Shown here: in pieces, positions 53,360 through 62,660 of the stretch
Layout: every line of letters starts with the position of its first letter
Numbering within the stretch: the stretch's first letter is position 1
From: an uncultured Rhodospirillales bacterium
Lineage (GTDB): Bacteria; Pseudomonadota; Alphaproteobacteria; Acetobacterales; Acetobacteraceae
Reading direction: 5' to 3'
DNA length: 64,000 nt
NCBI GenBank assembly: GCA_903865895.1
Contig: CAIPLM010000079.1
Coordinates: forward strand, 1 to 64,000
The notes under the pieces: model-generated
Database searches by the model: none
Seen by the model: the letters and a program-made list of their open reading frames with translations, nothing else
Told to the model about the DNA's origin: nothing
Position numbers and translations under genes: made by a program

Positions 53360-54229
53360 TCAGTTGCGCGTGGCGATGCCTACGCCGGCGAGCACGATCA
53401 GGCTCGCGGCAATCACCGTCGTGGTGATCGGCTCGCCGAGCAGCAGCCGTGCCAGCAACAGGCCCGAGACCGGCTGGAGGAATTGCAGCACGCCGATGCG
53501 CGCGATGCCGCCCTGACCGAGCGCCCAGTACCAGATGACGTAGCCGAGCATCGACACCCCCAGCGCGAGGTAGGTGACACCCGCCCAGGCGGCGGTTGAG
53601 ATCGTGCCCCAGGCGATGCCATCGAACATCCAGGGCGTGAAGGGCAAGAAAATCAGCGTCGCCAGCGCGATCCCCCAATACGTGGTGCCCTGGGAGGGAT
53701 AGCCGGCCTGTGACAGCCGCGCTCCCGTCACATAGCCGGTGGAGGCGATGGCAGCCGAGGCAACGCAGATCGCATCGCCCAGCAGGCTCGCCTCGCCGCC
53801 CGGCGCGGCGCGGCTGAAGATCAGCAGCGCCTCGCCGGCGATCGCGATCGTGCAGCCGATCCACCACATCCGGCCGGGCCAGCGGCGGTCCGTCAGATTG
53901 GCGATGGCGCCGGTGAATACCGGGAGCATGGCGAGGATCATGCCGGCATGGATCGCCGAGGTGCGGGACACGCCGTAGCTGAAGATTACGGGAAAACCGA
54001 TGAAGCCGCAGAAGGCACACAGCGCCATCAGCCCCATTTCGCGCGCATTGCGCGGCAGCGGCACGCGGAACAGCAGCGCGAGCAACACCCCCACCGGCGC
54101 CGCGATTGCCGCGCGCAGGGCGGACATCGGCAGTGGCGGCAACTCCGTCACCGCCACCTTGGTGCCGACCGGCGAGCCACCCCAAAACAGCACCGCGAAC
54201 AGGGCCGCGGCCAGCACGATCGGTCGCAT
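53360..54229 (-). CDS. EamA family (DMT) transporter
   Basis: 289 residues starting at the ATG of an ATGA overlap with the upstream gene. Ten predicted helices form two EamA repeats; PxxxALRAAIAAP (first repeat) and GQGGIARIGVLQFLQPVSG (second) are typical. Likely an exporter of metabolites or amino acids. Substrate unknown. Its stop nearly touches the convergent regulator gene. Confidence 0.88.
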   Translation of the reverse strand: MRPIVLAAALFAVLFWGGSPVGTKVAVTELPPLPMSALRAAIAAPVGVLLALLFRVPLPRNAREMGLMALCAFCGFIGFPVIFSYGVSRTSAIHAGMILAMLPVFTGAIANLTDRRWPGRMWWIGCTIAIAGEALLIFSRAAPGGEASLLGDAICVASAAIASTGYVTGARLSQAGYPSQGTTYWGIALATLIFLPFTPWMFDGIAWGTISTAAWAGVTYLALGVSMLGYVIWYWALGQGGIARIGVLQFLQPVSGLLLARLLLGEPITTTVIAASLIVLAGVGIATRN

Positions 54230-55143
54230 CAGGCCGCCTTCGCCCGCAGTAGCGCCAGCGCCCGCCCGTCCAGCACCATGAGCCCGAACGCCACCAACAC
54301 CATGCCGCCCAGCTGCTGCGGCTCCAGCCGTTCGCCGAGGATGCCGATGCCGAGCAGGATGGCGGTGATCGGGCTCAGGAACGTCACCAGCACCACGTTG
54401 GTGGCGCCGGCGGTGGCGAGGATGCGGTAGAAAATCGAATAAGCGAGTGCTCCGGTCAGCAGCCCCATCGCGAGGATCGCGCCAATCGCCGCCCAGGAGG
54501 GCGCCGGCAGCGCCCATGGCCGGTCAACGAGCAAAGCGAGCGGTATCAGCATGATCGCGGAGGTGCTGAGCTGGCCGGCCGCGGTGGTCATCGCATGCAG
54601 CCCGAGCGGGGCGAAGCGGCGGCCATAGATGCCGGCATAGGCATAGCCGAGCGAGGCGCCAAGGCAGGCGAGCGCGCCGAGAATGCCGGAAGCCGAGAAG
54701 CTGAAGGTGCCGCCGCCCAGCATCACCGCGAGCCCGGCAAATCCGATCAGCACGCCGGCGGCATGCCGCGGCGTCATCCGCTCATCCGCCGTCAGCCAAT
54801 GGGCCAGCAGCACGGTGAACAGCGGCGAGGTGGCGATCAGTACCGAGGCAAGGCCAGTTGCCACGAAGGGGCTGGCGAAGGCGATCAGGATGAACGGCCC
54901 AGCATCGTTGAAGACGCCCATCAGCACGAACTGCCCCCAGGTCCGCCGCCCCCGCGGCAGGTGCGCACCGGCCTGGCGCATGGCCAGCAGAAGAGCAACG
55001 GCCGCCAGCGCCACCTTGGCGGCAGCGATAGTGAAGGGCGGCAATTCCCGCGTGGCGAAGGAGAGAAAGAGGAATGTACTGCCCCAGAGAACGGACAGCG
55101 CGAGCAGCAGCGCCCATTCGAGCGCCGTCATCGTGCGGTTCAT
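54229..55143 (-). CDS. EamA family (DMT) transporter
   Basis: 304 residues, ten helices in two EamA repeats. It begins with VLWGSTFLFLSFATRELPPFT and ends its second repeat with TNVVLVTFLSPITAILLGIGILGERL. Coupled to the following EamA gene by ATGA. The tandem pair may form a heteromeric exporter or be paralogues with separate substrates. It lies 35 bases downstream of the BMP-type binding protein gene. Confidence 0.9.
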   Translation of the reverse strand: MNRTMTALEWALLLALSVLWGSTFLFLSFATRELPPFTIAAAKVALAAVALLLAMRQAGAHLPRGRRTWGQFVLMGVFNDAGPFILIAFASPFVATGLASVLIATSPLFTVLLAHWLTADERMTPRHAAGVLIGFAGLAVMLGGGTFSFSASGILGALACLGASLGYAYAGIYGRRFAPLGLHAMTTAAGQLSTSAIMLIPLALLVDRPWALPAPSWAAIGAILAMGLLTGALAYSIFYRILATAGATNVVLVTFLSPITAILLGIGILGERLEPQQLGGMVLVAFGLMVLDGRALALLRAKAA

Positions 55144-55178
55144 GCCGTTCCTCCCCTGGGGCAGCCTTGATCAGCGCG

Positions 55179-56246
55179 TCAGATCTTGCCCTGCACGCCG
55201 TCCACGAACCAGTTCATCTCGCCGATTTCCTTGTCGGTCATGGCATGGCCGGCGGCCACCTTGGGCTTGCCATCCTGGCCGCTGAGCGGCCCGGCGAAGG
55301 GCTTCAGCGTGCCGGCGCCGATGGCGGCGAGCTTGGCATCCACCTCCTTGCGCACCGCATCCGGCACCGCGGCACCGTAGGGGGCGAGCTTGGTCATCCC
55401 CTCCTTCACGCCGCCCCACAAGTCCCCGGACTTCCAGGTGCCGGCGATTACCGCCTTCACGCGGCCGACGTAGTAGTCATTCCAGTTATGGGTAACCGCG
55501 GTGAGGCAGGTCTTGGGGCCGTATTTCGACTGGTCGGAGTTGTAGGCGACCGTCAACACGCCCTTCTCCTCGCCGGCCTGGGCCACGGCGGTGCTGTCGG
55601 TGTGGTGGGTGAGGATGTCCGCACCACCGGCGATCAGCGTATCGGCGCCGGCGCGCTCCTTGCCCGGATCGAACCAGGACGACGTCCAGACCACCCGCAC
55701 CTGCGCCTTGGGGTTCACCGAGCGCATGCCCAGCGTGAAGGCGTTGATGCCCTGCAGCACTTCGGGGATCGGGAAGGCCGCGACGTAACCGGCGATGCCG
55801 GACTTGCTCATCCGCCCGGCCAGCACGCCGGTGGCGTAGCGCCCCTCGTAGAAGCGCGCCGAATAGGTGGCGAGGTTGGCCGCCCGCTTGTAGCCGGTGG
55901 CGTGCTCGAACTTCAGCTTGGGGAACTGGCCGGCGACCTTAAGGGTCGGGTTCATGTAGCCGAAGGAGGTGGTGAAGATCAGGTCATTCCCGTCGGTGGC
56001 GAGCTTGCGGATAACGCGCTCGGCATCCGCCCCTTCCTCGACGTTCTCGACGAAGGAGGTCTTCACCGCGTTGCCCATCGCGGCATCGAGCGCGCGGCGG
56101 CCGAGCTCATGCTGGAAGGTCCAGCCGGCATCGCCGACGGGAGAGACATAGACGAAGGCGACCTTGAGCGGCCCGGCGGCGGCCGCGTCGCGGGCGGCGA
56201 GGGCCGCGGCGGCGGGGGCAAGCAGGAGGGAGCGGCGGGAGAGCAT
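55179..56246 (-). CDS. BMP-family ABC transporter substrate-binding protein (nucleoside-type)
   Basis: 355 residues with a signal peptide of twin-arginine look (SRRSLLLAPAAAALAA). The mature part has the BMP/PnrA family blocks VAFVYVSPVGDAGWTFQHELGR, FTTSFGYMNPTLKVA, and SGIAGYVAAFPIPEVLQGINAF. It should deliver a purine nucleoside or related ligand to the permeases. It is the last gene of the ABC unit in transcription order. Confidence 0.9.
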   Translation of the reverse strand: MLSRRSLLLAPAAAALAARDAAAAGPLKVAFVYVSPVGDAGWTFQHELGRRALDAAMGNAVKTSFVENVEEGADAERVIRKLATDGNDLIFTTSFGYMNPTLKVAGQFPKLKFEHATGYKRAANLATYSARFYEGRYATGVLAGRMSKSGIAGYVAAFPIPEVLQGINAFTLGMRSVNPKAQVRVVWTSSWFDPGKERAGADTLIAGGADILTHHTDSTAVAQAGEEKGVLTVAYNSDQSKYGPKTCLTAVTHNWNDYYVGRVKAVIAGTWKSGDLWGGVKEGMTKLAPYGAAVPDAVRKEVDAKLAAIGAGTLKPFAGPLSGQDGKPKVAAGHAMTDKEIGEMNWFVDGVQGKI

Positions 56247-56274
56247 GGCGAGGGGTCCTTTCGGGCGGGATGGG

Positions 56275-57201
56275 TCAGACGGGATGGAAGGGTTTGCCGA
56301 GCGAGGCCGGCGCGTTCAACTTGAGGCGCAGCCTGTCGCGCGAAATCAGCACGAGCACAAGGATGGTGGCGAGATAAGGCAGCGTTGCCAGCAGATTCGG
56401 CGCCACCGGAATGCCCCAGGCATTGGCCTGGAAGCCGGCGATGGTGACGAAGCCGAACAGCAGCGCGCCGAGCGTGACGAAATGCGGCTTCCAGGTGGAG
56501 AACACCACCAGCGCGAGCGCGATCCAGCCGCGGCCGGCCACCATGTTCTCCGTCCACATCGGCGTATAGGCGAGGCTCAACGACACCCCGGCGAGCCCCG
56601 CCATCGCGCCGCCGAACAGGGTGGCGGCGAGGCGGATGCGGATCACCGCGTAGCCGAAGCTGTGCGCCACCTCGGCGCTCTCCCCCACCGCGCGCAGCAC
56701 CAGCCCGGCGCGGCTGCGCGCGAGAAACCGCTGCACCGCGAAAGGCGCGGCCAGCGCAAGCCACACCAGCGGATCGAGCAGCAGGAGCTGCTGCATAAAA
56801 GGCGAGGCGGCCGCGAGGTTGGGGAAGATCACGGTGGCGAGGCCAGGGATCGGGTGGCTCTGGAACGGCGCGCCGAACAAAGCGGAGAAGCCGACGCCGA
56901 AAATCGTCAACGCCAGCCCGCTCGCCACCTGGTTGGCCCGCAGCCCCAGGGTGAGCGCGGCGAAAATACCGGCCATCGCCATCCCCGCCGCCATCGCCGC
57001 CAGCAGGCCAAGCCAGTGGCTGCCCGTGGTGATGGTCGCCGCGAAGCCGACCACGGCGCCGACCAGCATCATCCCCTCGACGCCGAGGTTCAGCACTCCG
57101 GCCCGCTCCGTCACCAACTCACCTGTCGCCGCCAGGATCAGCGGCGCCGCGGCCCTGAGCGTCGCCACTAGCAGCGCGACCAGCATGACCCCGTCATCCA
57201 C
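56275..57201 (-). CDS. ABC transporter permease (BMP/nucleoside type)
   Basis: 308 residues from the GTG at 57201, which has GGGAGAA with correct spacing. An ATG at 57186 is the alternative. LVTERAGVLNLGVEGMMLVGA near the start is the signature of the short NupQ/RbsC-like permease partner. It overlaps the upstream permease by 8 bases. It forms the membrane channel with its partner. Confidence 0.9.
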   Translation of the reverse strand: MDDGVMLVALLVATLRAAAPLILAATGELVTERAGVLNLGVEGMMLVGAVVGFAATITTGSHWLGLLAAMAAGMAMAGIFAALTLGLRANQVASGLALTIFGVGFSALFGAPFQSHPIPGLATVIFPNLAAASPFMQQLLLLDPLVWLALAAPFAVQRFLARSRAGLVLRAVGESAEVAHSFGYAVIRIRLAATLFGGAMAGLAGVSLSLAYTPMWTENMVAGRGWIALALVVFSTWKPHFVTLGALLFGFVTIAGFQANAWGIPVAPNLLATLPYLATILVLVLISRDRLRLKLNAPASLGKPFHPV

Positions 57202-58279
57202 GGCCGCTTCTCCCGCGGCCATGGGCGCGCCCTCCGAGGCGGATGCGGTAGTGCACCAGCACATCGGCTCCGAGCAGGAAGAGCAACAGCATGCCCTGGA
57301 TCACCCCGGTGGCCGCCAGCGGCAATTGCTGGGTGATCTGCAACGCTTCGCCGCCGAGATAGAGCAAGGCCATTAGCAACGCCGCGAGCAGAATGCCCAC
57401 CGGGCGAAGGCGGCCCAGGAAGGCCACGATGATGGCGGCGAAGCCGTAACCAGGCGAGATGCTCGGCAGCAATTGCCCGATCGGGCCCGCCACCTCGGAT
57501 ACCCCCGCGAGCCCGGCCAGCCCCCCACTCAGCAGCAGGCAGAACCACACCGCCGCCGTCTCGGAAAACCCGGCATAGCGCGCGGCCCCCGGTGCGAGGC
57601 CGACCACGCGGATGCGGTAGCCGATCAGCGTGCGCCCCAGCAGCAGCGCGCCGGCCGGCACTGCGAGCAGGGCGAACAGCGCCGCAATCGTCACTCGCCC
57701 GCCCTCGAACAGCAGCGGCAGCGTGGCGGCCGGCTCGAATTGGCGGGATTGCGGAAAGTTGAACCCCTCCGGGTCCTGCATCGGGCCACGCACCAGCCAA
57801 CCCAGCAGCTGGATCGCGACATAGCTCAGCATCAGCGTCACCAGGATTTCGTGCGCGTTGAACCGGGTGCGCAGAAGCGCCGCGATCCCCGCCCAGGCCA
57901 TGCCGCCCAGCACGCCGGCCAGCAGCACCAGCGGCAGCACGAACCAGGCGCCATCCGGCCCCAGCCACAGCGCCACCGCCCCGCCGGTGATCGCGCCCAT
58001 GGTGAACTGCCCCTCGGCGCCGATGTTCCACACATTGGCCTGCACGCCGACCGCGATGCCAATGGCGCACAGCAACAACGGCGTCGCCTTCAGCGCCAAT
58101 TCGCTCACCCCCGTCGCATCGGCCAGCGGCGCGATGAACAGCGTGTGCAGGCAGGCGATCGGGTCCTTGCCCATCACGGCGAACAGCAGCGCGGCGCCCA
58201 AAGCGGCCGCCACCACCGCCAGCACCGGGGCCAGCACCGCCATTAGCCGCGAAGCCGCCGCCCGCCGCTCAAGCCGCAT
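57194..58279 (-). CDS. ABC transporter permease (BMP/nucleoside type)
   Basis: 361 residues with about nine helices. TPLLLCAIGIAVGVQANVWNIGAEGQFTMGA-type block (about 70-100) is diagnostic for the longer permease of BMP importers, and FNAHEILVTLMLSYVA for the coupling region. It overlaps the ATPase gene by 11 bases. Confidence 0.9.
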   Translation of the reverse strand: MRLERRAAASRLMAVLAPVLAVVAAALGAALLFAVMGKDPIACLHTLFIAPLADATGVSELALKATPLLLCAIGIAVGVQANVWNIGAEGQFTMGAITGGAVALWLGPDGAWFVLPLVLLAGVLGGMAWAGIAALLRTRFNAHEILVTLMLSYVAIQLLGWLVRGPMQDPEGFNFPQSRQFEPAATLPLLFEGGRVTIAALFALLAVPAGALLLGRTLIGYRIRVVGLAPGAARYAGFSETAAVWFCLLLSGGLAGLAGVSEVAGPIGQLLPSISPGYGFAAIIVAFLGRLRPVGILLAALLMALLYLGGEALQITQQLPLAATGVIQGMLLLFLLGADVLVHYRIRLGGRAHGRGRSGRG

Positions 58280-59780
58280 GCGCCATGCCCCCCATCAGCA
58301 GGCCGATGCGCTCGATATCGGTCTCCGCCACCGCGGTGGCCGGCGATAAATGCCCGGCATGCAGCACGGAGATGCGGTCGCAAATCGCGAACAGCTCGTC
58401 GAGATCCTCCGAGACGATCAGCACGCCAACGCCGGAGGCCGCGAGATCGCGCAAAGCATCGTGGATGGCGAGCGCGGCGCCCACATCCACCCCCCAGGTC
58501 GGGTGCGAGGCGATCAGTACCTTCGGCGCATGGCCAACCTCACGGCCGATGATGAATTTCTGCATGTTGCCGCCGGAGAGCGAGGAGGCCGGCGCATCCG
58601 CCCCCGCCGCCACCACCCGGAAGGCGTCGATCACGCCGCTGGCGAACCGGCGCAACCCAGGAAAATTCACGAAACCGCCGCGCACCAGGCCGCCATCCGT
58701 GCCGGTCAGCAGCGCATTCTCGGTCAGCGACAGCTCCGCCACCGCGCCACGCCCGAGCCGCTCCTCCGGCACCGCCGCCAGGCCGAGCCGCCGCCGCGCC
58801 GCGGCACCGCGCCGCCCGCACGGCGTGCCGGCAACGAGTACCGCACCCTGGTCAGCCGCCAGCCGCTCGCCGGTCAGCGCCGCCAGCAGCTCTTTCTGGC
58901 CATTTCCCGCCACCCCCGCGATCCCCAGGATTTCGCCGCCCCGCACCTCCATATCGATCGCGCGCAAATCGGTGCCGAACGGATCATCGGCCGGCAGGCT
59001 CAGCCTCCGCGCCTCCAGCACCGCGGCGCCTGCCGGCGGGCGGGCGATCACCGCGGGGGCGGCAAGCGCGCGGCCGATCATCATTTCCGCCATCACCGCG
59101 GGCGCCGTTTCGCGTGGCACGCAGGTGCCCACCACGCGGCCGCCACGCAGCACAGTCGCGGTGTCGCACAGCGCCTGGATCTCCGGCAGCTTGTGGCTGA
59201 TGTAGAGGATGCTGCACCCCTCGGCGGCGAGCCGGCGCAGCATGACGAACAGCCCCTCCACCTCCTGCGGCGTCAGCACCGAGGTCGGCTCGTCCATGAT
59301 CAGCAGGCGCGGCGCCTGCAGCAGGCAGCGCAGGATCTCCACCCGCTGCCGCTCGCCGACGGAGAGGTGATGCACATGCCGCCCGGGATCGACCGCCAGC
59401 CCGTAGCGCGCCGCCACCTCGGCGATGCGCGCCGAAAGTGCGGCAATGCTCTCCTGGGTGGCGAGCCCGAGCGCGATGTTCTCCGCCACGGTCAACGTCT
59501 CGAACAGGGAGAAATGCTGGAACACCATGCCGATGCCGAGCGCGCGCGCCGCGTTGGGGTCGGCCACGCTGACCACTCTGCCCTCCCAGGCGATCGTCCC
59601 GGCATCGGGCTGCACCACGCCGTAGATGATTTTCACCAGCGTGGACTTGCCGGCCCCGTTCTCGCCGAGCAGGGCGTGAATTTCGCCGGGCATCACCCGC
59701 AGGTCGATACCCGCATTGGCCTGGGTCGTCCCGTAGCGCTTCGAGATGCCGCGCAGGTCGAGTCGGGGTAAGAGATCCAT
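58269..59780 (-). CDS. ABC transporter ATP-binding protein (BMP/nucleoside type, two nucleotide-binding domains)
   Basis: 503 residues with two ABC domains. The first has Walker A LLGENGAGKST, signature LSVGERQRVEIL and Walker B LLIMDEPTSVL. The second has a degenerate Walker A (GVAGNGQKEL) and signature LSGGNMQKFIIG, the usual asymmetric pattern of this family. First gene of the importer unit. Divergent from the sulfotransferase gene with a 103-base gap that must hold both promoters. Confidence 0.93.
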   Translation of the reverse strand: MDLLPRLDLRGISKRYGTTQANAGIDLRVMPGEIHALLGENGAGKSTLVKIIYGVVQPDAGTIAWEGRVVSVADPNAARALGIGMVFQHFSLFETLTVAENIALGLATQESIAALSARIAEVAARYGLAVDPGRHVHHLSVGERQRVEILRCLLQAPRLLIMDEPTSVLTPQEVEGLFVMLRRLAAEGCSILYISHKLPEIQALCDTATVLRGGRVVGTCVPRETAPAVMAEMMIGRALAAPAVIARPPAGAAVLEARRLSLPADDPFGTDLRAIDMEVRGGEILGIAGVAGNGQKELLAALTGERLAADQGAVLVAGTPCGRRGAAARRRLGLAAVPEERLGRGAVAELSLTENALLTGTDGGLVRGGFVNFPGLRRFASGVIDAFRVVAAGADAPASSLSGGNMQKFIIGREVGHAPKVLIASHPTWGVDVGAALAIHDALRDLAASGVGVLIVSEDLDELFAICDRISVLHAGHLSPATAVAETDIERIGLLMGGMAHAA

Positions 59781-59883
59781 CTTCCGAAACTACCAGCGCC
59801 ACTGCCCGGCGGAAACCGGCGTTGCTCTTGCCAAACGCCTTACCTCAAGGAAGATTACGCCAACCGTTCAAAGGGGAACATCC

Positions 59884-60513
59884 GTGGCACTATCCGTCAT
59901 CGGCGCCGGCTTCGGCCGCACCGGAACCATGTCGTTGAAGCAGGCGCTGGAGCAGCTTGGCCTCGGCCGCTGCCATCACATGGAGGAGGTGATGGGCCAC
60001 CCCGCCCAGGTGCCGCTCTGGGCGGACGCTGCGGCCGGCAAGCCCGACTGGAACCGTATCTTCGACGGCTATGGCTGCATGGTGGATTGGCCAGGCGCCC
60101 ATTTCTGGCGCGAGCTCGCCGATTTCTACCCTGATGCGAAGGTGCTGCTCTCCGTGCGCCCGGAAGAGGCGTGGTGGAATAGCTATTCCGAGACCATCGC
60201 CACCGTGCTCGCCATGCGCGAGAAAATCCCGGTGCCGCATATCCGCGACATGATGGGGGTAGCGCAAACCCTCATCGCCGAGCGCACCTTCAAGGGCGCC
60301 ACCGACAAGGTCTCCATCCTCTCCGCCTATCGCCGCCGCATCGAGGAGGTGAAGGCCGCCATCCCGCCCGAGCGACTGCTGGTGTTCAACGTGGCCGAGG
60401 GCTGGGAGCCGCTCTGCCGCTTCCTCGGCAAGCCGGTGCCAGAGACGCAATTCCCACGCGTCAACAGCGCCGAGGAGTTCAAGGCCCTGATGCGCAAGAT
60501 GTCGGGCGGCTAG
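59884..60513 (+). CDS. sulfotransferase family protein
   Basis: 209 residues from a GTG with AAGGGGA seven bases upstream. The N-terminus VIGAGFGRTGTMSLKQALEQLG is the PAPS-binding loop of the Sulfotransfer_4 group (residues about 4-25), with Lys in place for the 5'-phosphate. A further block is VLLSVRPEEAWWNSY. It probably transfers sulfate from PAPS to an unknown acceptor. Many members have no known substrate. Confidence 0.85.
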   Translation: MALSVIGAGFGRTGTMSLKQALEQLGLGRCHHMEEVMGHPAQVPLWADAAAGKPDWNRIFDGYGCMVDWPGAHFWRELADFYPDAKVLLSVRPEEAWWNSYSETIATVLAMREKIPVPHIRDMMGVAQTLIAERTFKGATDKVSILSAYRRRIEEVKAAIPPERLLVFNVAEGWEPLCRFLGKPVPETQFPRVNSAEEFKALMRKMSGG

Positions 60514-60606
60514 GCCGAGGCCGACCCGCCGACCACAAAATCGGCGACTTCGATCACAACGAGCGGCGTGGGCTTTTTTGCCACGTCGAATCTGGTAGAA
60601 AGGGGC

Positions 60607-61455
60607 ATGTCCGAGCGCGCCCCCTCCCCTGACGCCCTGCTCCCCGCCCTGCGGCGGCTGCTGCAACCGCTGATCCGCCTGCTGATCCGCAGCGGCATCA
60701 CCTTCCCCGTGCTGGAGGACCTGCTGCGCACCCTCTATGTCGAGGTCGCCCAGCAGGGGCTGCCGCCGAATGATCCCGGCCGCAGCGACAGCCGGATCAG
60801 CCTGCGCACTGGCGTGCACCGCAAGGAAATCCGCCGCCTCCGGCTAGAGCCCGAGGCGCCGGCCTTCGAGACCCCCGCGGTGGTCACCCGCAGCAGCCGG
60901 ATCATCGCGGCCTGGCTCGGCGAAGCTGCATGGCGGGATGCCGATGGCACGCCGATGCCACTGCCGCGCCAGGGTGCGGTTCCGTCCTTCGAGGCGCTGG
61001 TCGCCTCGGTGACGGTGGATGTGCGGCCGCGCGCCGTGCTCGACGAATTCCTCAGCCAGGGCGTCGTGCGGCTGGATGGCGAGGACCGGGTGGTGCTGAA
61101 CGAAGCCGCCTTCATCCCACCGCCGGGCCAGGAGGCACAAATCTACTATTTCGCGCGCAACCTGCATGACCATATCGCCGCCGCCGCCGCCAATATCGTC
61201 GCAGAAGGCCGCGCGCCGCATCTCGACCGCGCGGTGCATTACGACCGGCTGCCCCAAGAGGTCGCCGTCGCCTTCGAGGCCGAAGCCCGCGTGCGGGCCC
61301 AGGCCCTGTTGCAGGAGTTGAATGCGTTGGCGCTCGATCTGCTAAACCGTCACGAAGCGTCCCGAGCGCACCAGGCTGGCGTGACGCGGCGCGTCAATCT
61401 CGGCATCTACGTCTATACGGAGGACGACCCTCCCGCCGGGGAGGCCGCGCCATGA
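60607..61455 (+). CDS. DUF6502 family protein
   Basis: 282 residues from the ATG with AAAGGGGC upstream. Winged-helix-like N-terminal part (RLLIRSGITFPVLEDLLRTLYVEVA, then SRISLRTGVHRKEIRRLR) suggests DNA binding. The C-terminal half is helical (EAEARVRAQALLQELNALALDLL) and ends in VNLGIYVYTED. DUF6502 genes usually precede a DUF5666 lipoprotein gene, as here (ATGA overlap). Function is unknown; a regulator role is inferred from the fold. Confidence 0.8.
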   Translation: MSERAPSPDALLPALRRLLQPLIRLLIRSGITFPVLEDLLRTLYVEVAQQGLPPNDPGRSDSRISLRTGVHRKEIRRLRLEPEAPAFETPAVVTRSSRIIAAWLGEAAWRDADGTPMPLPRQGAVPSFEALVASVTVDVRPRAVLDEFLSQGVVRLDGEDRVVLNEAAFIPPPGQEAQIYYFARNLHDHIAAAAANIVAEGRAPHLDRAVHYDRLPQEVAVAFEAEARVRAQALLQELNALALDLLNRHEASRAHQAGVTRRVNLGIYVYTEDDPPAGEAAP

Positions 61456-62579
61456 GGCGGATGACTTGGCTTGCCGCGCTGGCACTGCTGGCGGGCTGCA
61501 TGGCCCCACCCGCGGAACTGCAGGCCGATCGTGGCATCGGCGGCACGGGTAGCCCGCCCGTATTGGCTGATCGCGGGATTGGCGGCACCGGGATCGACGG
61601 GGTGGACGTGCTCGGCGCCATCACTGGCTTCGGCAGCATCCTGATCGACGGAGTGGAGATTGCGATCCCGCCGGGAATCAGCGTCACCCAATTGCGGGTT
61701 GGCCAAGTCGTCGCCATCTCGGCGCGGCGCGACGGGGCAAGACTATTGGCCGAACGGATCGAGCCGCGACCTGTCGTGGTCGGCCCGGTCGAGACTCGCG
61801 CGGCAGATGGGCAGTTGCGTATCGCCGGGCAGGCAGTACTTAGCTCCAGCGCAGCGCCGCGGATTGGACAGTGGGTGGCGGTGTCCGGCTTCCGCCGTGC
61901 CGATGGCGTGATCGCCGCCACGCGGATCGACCCGGCGCCAAGCGGCGTCGCACGCATCACCGGGCTGGTGCGGCAAGGGCCGAACGGGCCGGTGATCGGC
62001 GGGACGCGTCTGCGTGGCGCCGTCGCGGCCGGTAACGTATTGGCGGTTGAAGGCCGCTACACCGACGGGATTCTGAGTGTGACTGACGCGCATGCCGAAG
62101 GGCTCACGCCGTTCGGGCGTGGCGACCGGCGGAGCCTGATACAGGCCTTCGTCGGCGACAGCAACGGTGGGCTTCAACTCGGCGAGGGCGGCATGGTGCG
62201 GCGCGTACCCGGCCTCGCCCCACCCGCAACACCGATCATCGCCGTGGTCGAGCTGCGGCCCGATGGCACCGGTGGTGCGATCGCCGTCAGCCTCGACCAT
62301 GCAGGAGTGCGCGACGACTCCGCCGCTCGCGCGGCCCCAACCGTGGTTGCCCCAACAAGCGGCCTGACCGGCCCAGCTGGCACGGCCGCACCAGCCATAG
62401 CCGCCGGTATCGCACCCTCCGGGACGCCGGCCGGCGGGCACGGCGGTGGAAGCCCGGGCGGAACGGGGATTGGAGGGAGCGGGCCACCAGGCGTCGGCGG
62501 CGCCGGGGCCGGGTTGGGGGGCCAGGTCGGTGCAGGTGCGGGAAACGGCGCTGCCACCGGCCCCGGGCGCGGCGGTTAA
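61452..62579 (+). CDS. DUF5666 lipoprotein
   Basis: 375 residues with lipoprotein signal MTWLAALALLAGCM (lipobox LAGC, Cys near residue 16). Two DRGIGGTG repeats follow (about 26-50), then repeated OB-like beta modules of DUF5666 (ITGFGSILIDGVEI, VRVGQVVAIS-like LRVGQVVAISARR, and IGQWVAVSGFRRADG). The last 80 residues are Gly/Pro/Ala-rich and disordered. It is expected on the periplasmic side of a membrane. It is co-transcribed with the DUF6502 gene. Confidence 0.85.
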   Translation: MRRMTWLAALALLAGCMAPPAELQADRGIGGTGSPPVLADRGIGGTGIDGVDVLGAITGFGSILIDGVEIAIPPGISVTQLRVGQVVAISARRDGARLLAERIEPRPVVVGPVETRAADGQLRIAGQAVLSSSAAPRIGQWVAVSGFRRADGVIAATRIDPAPSGVARITGLVRQGPNGPVIGGTRLRGAVAAGNVLAVEGRYTDGILSVTDAHAEGLTPFGRGDRRSLIQAFVGDSNGGLQLGEGGMVRRVPGLAPPATPIIAVVELRPDGTGGAIAVSLDHAGVRDDSAARAAPTVVAPTSGLTGPAGTAAPAIAAGIAPSGTPAGGHGGGSPGGTGIGGSGPPGVGGAGAGLGGQVGAGAGNGAATGPGRGG

Positions 62580-62601
62580 GCGAGTTCGGTTGGAATTTTG
62601 T

Positions 62602-62630
62602 TTGACGTGGGTAAATTTCCCACATATCCA
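62602..62630 (+). promoter_or_regulatory. promoter-like site containing an interrupted palindrome
   Basis: TTGACG (62602-62607) is followed by GTGGG-t-AAATTT-CCCAC (62607-62623), a 16-base palindrome broken by one inserted T, and then TATCCA (62625-62630). It stands 38 bases before the ATG of the secreted-protein gene. A regulated promoter is plausible; the -10 box is weak. Confidence 0.4.
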
Positions 62631-62660
62631 GGCGATGCCAATTTGCCTGGAGCACAGCCC

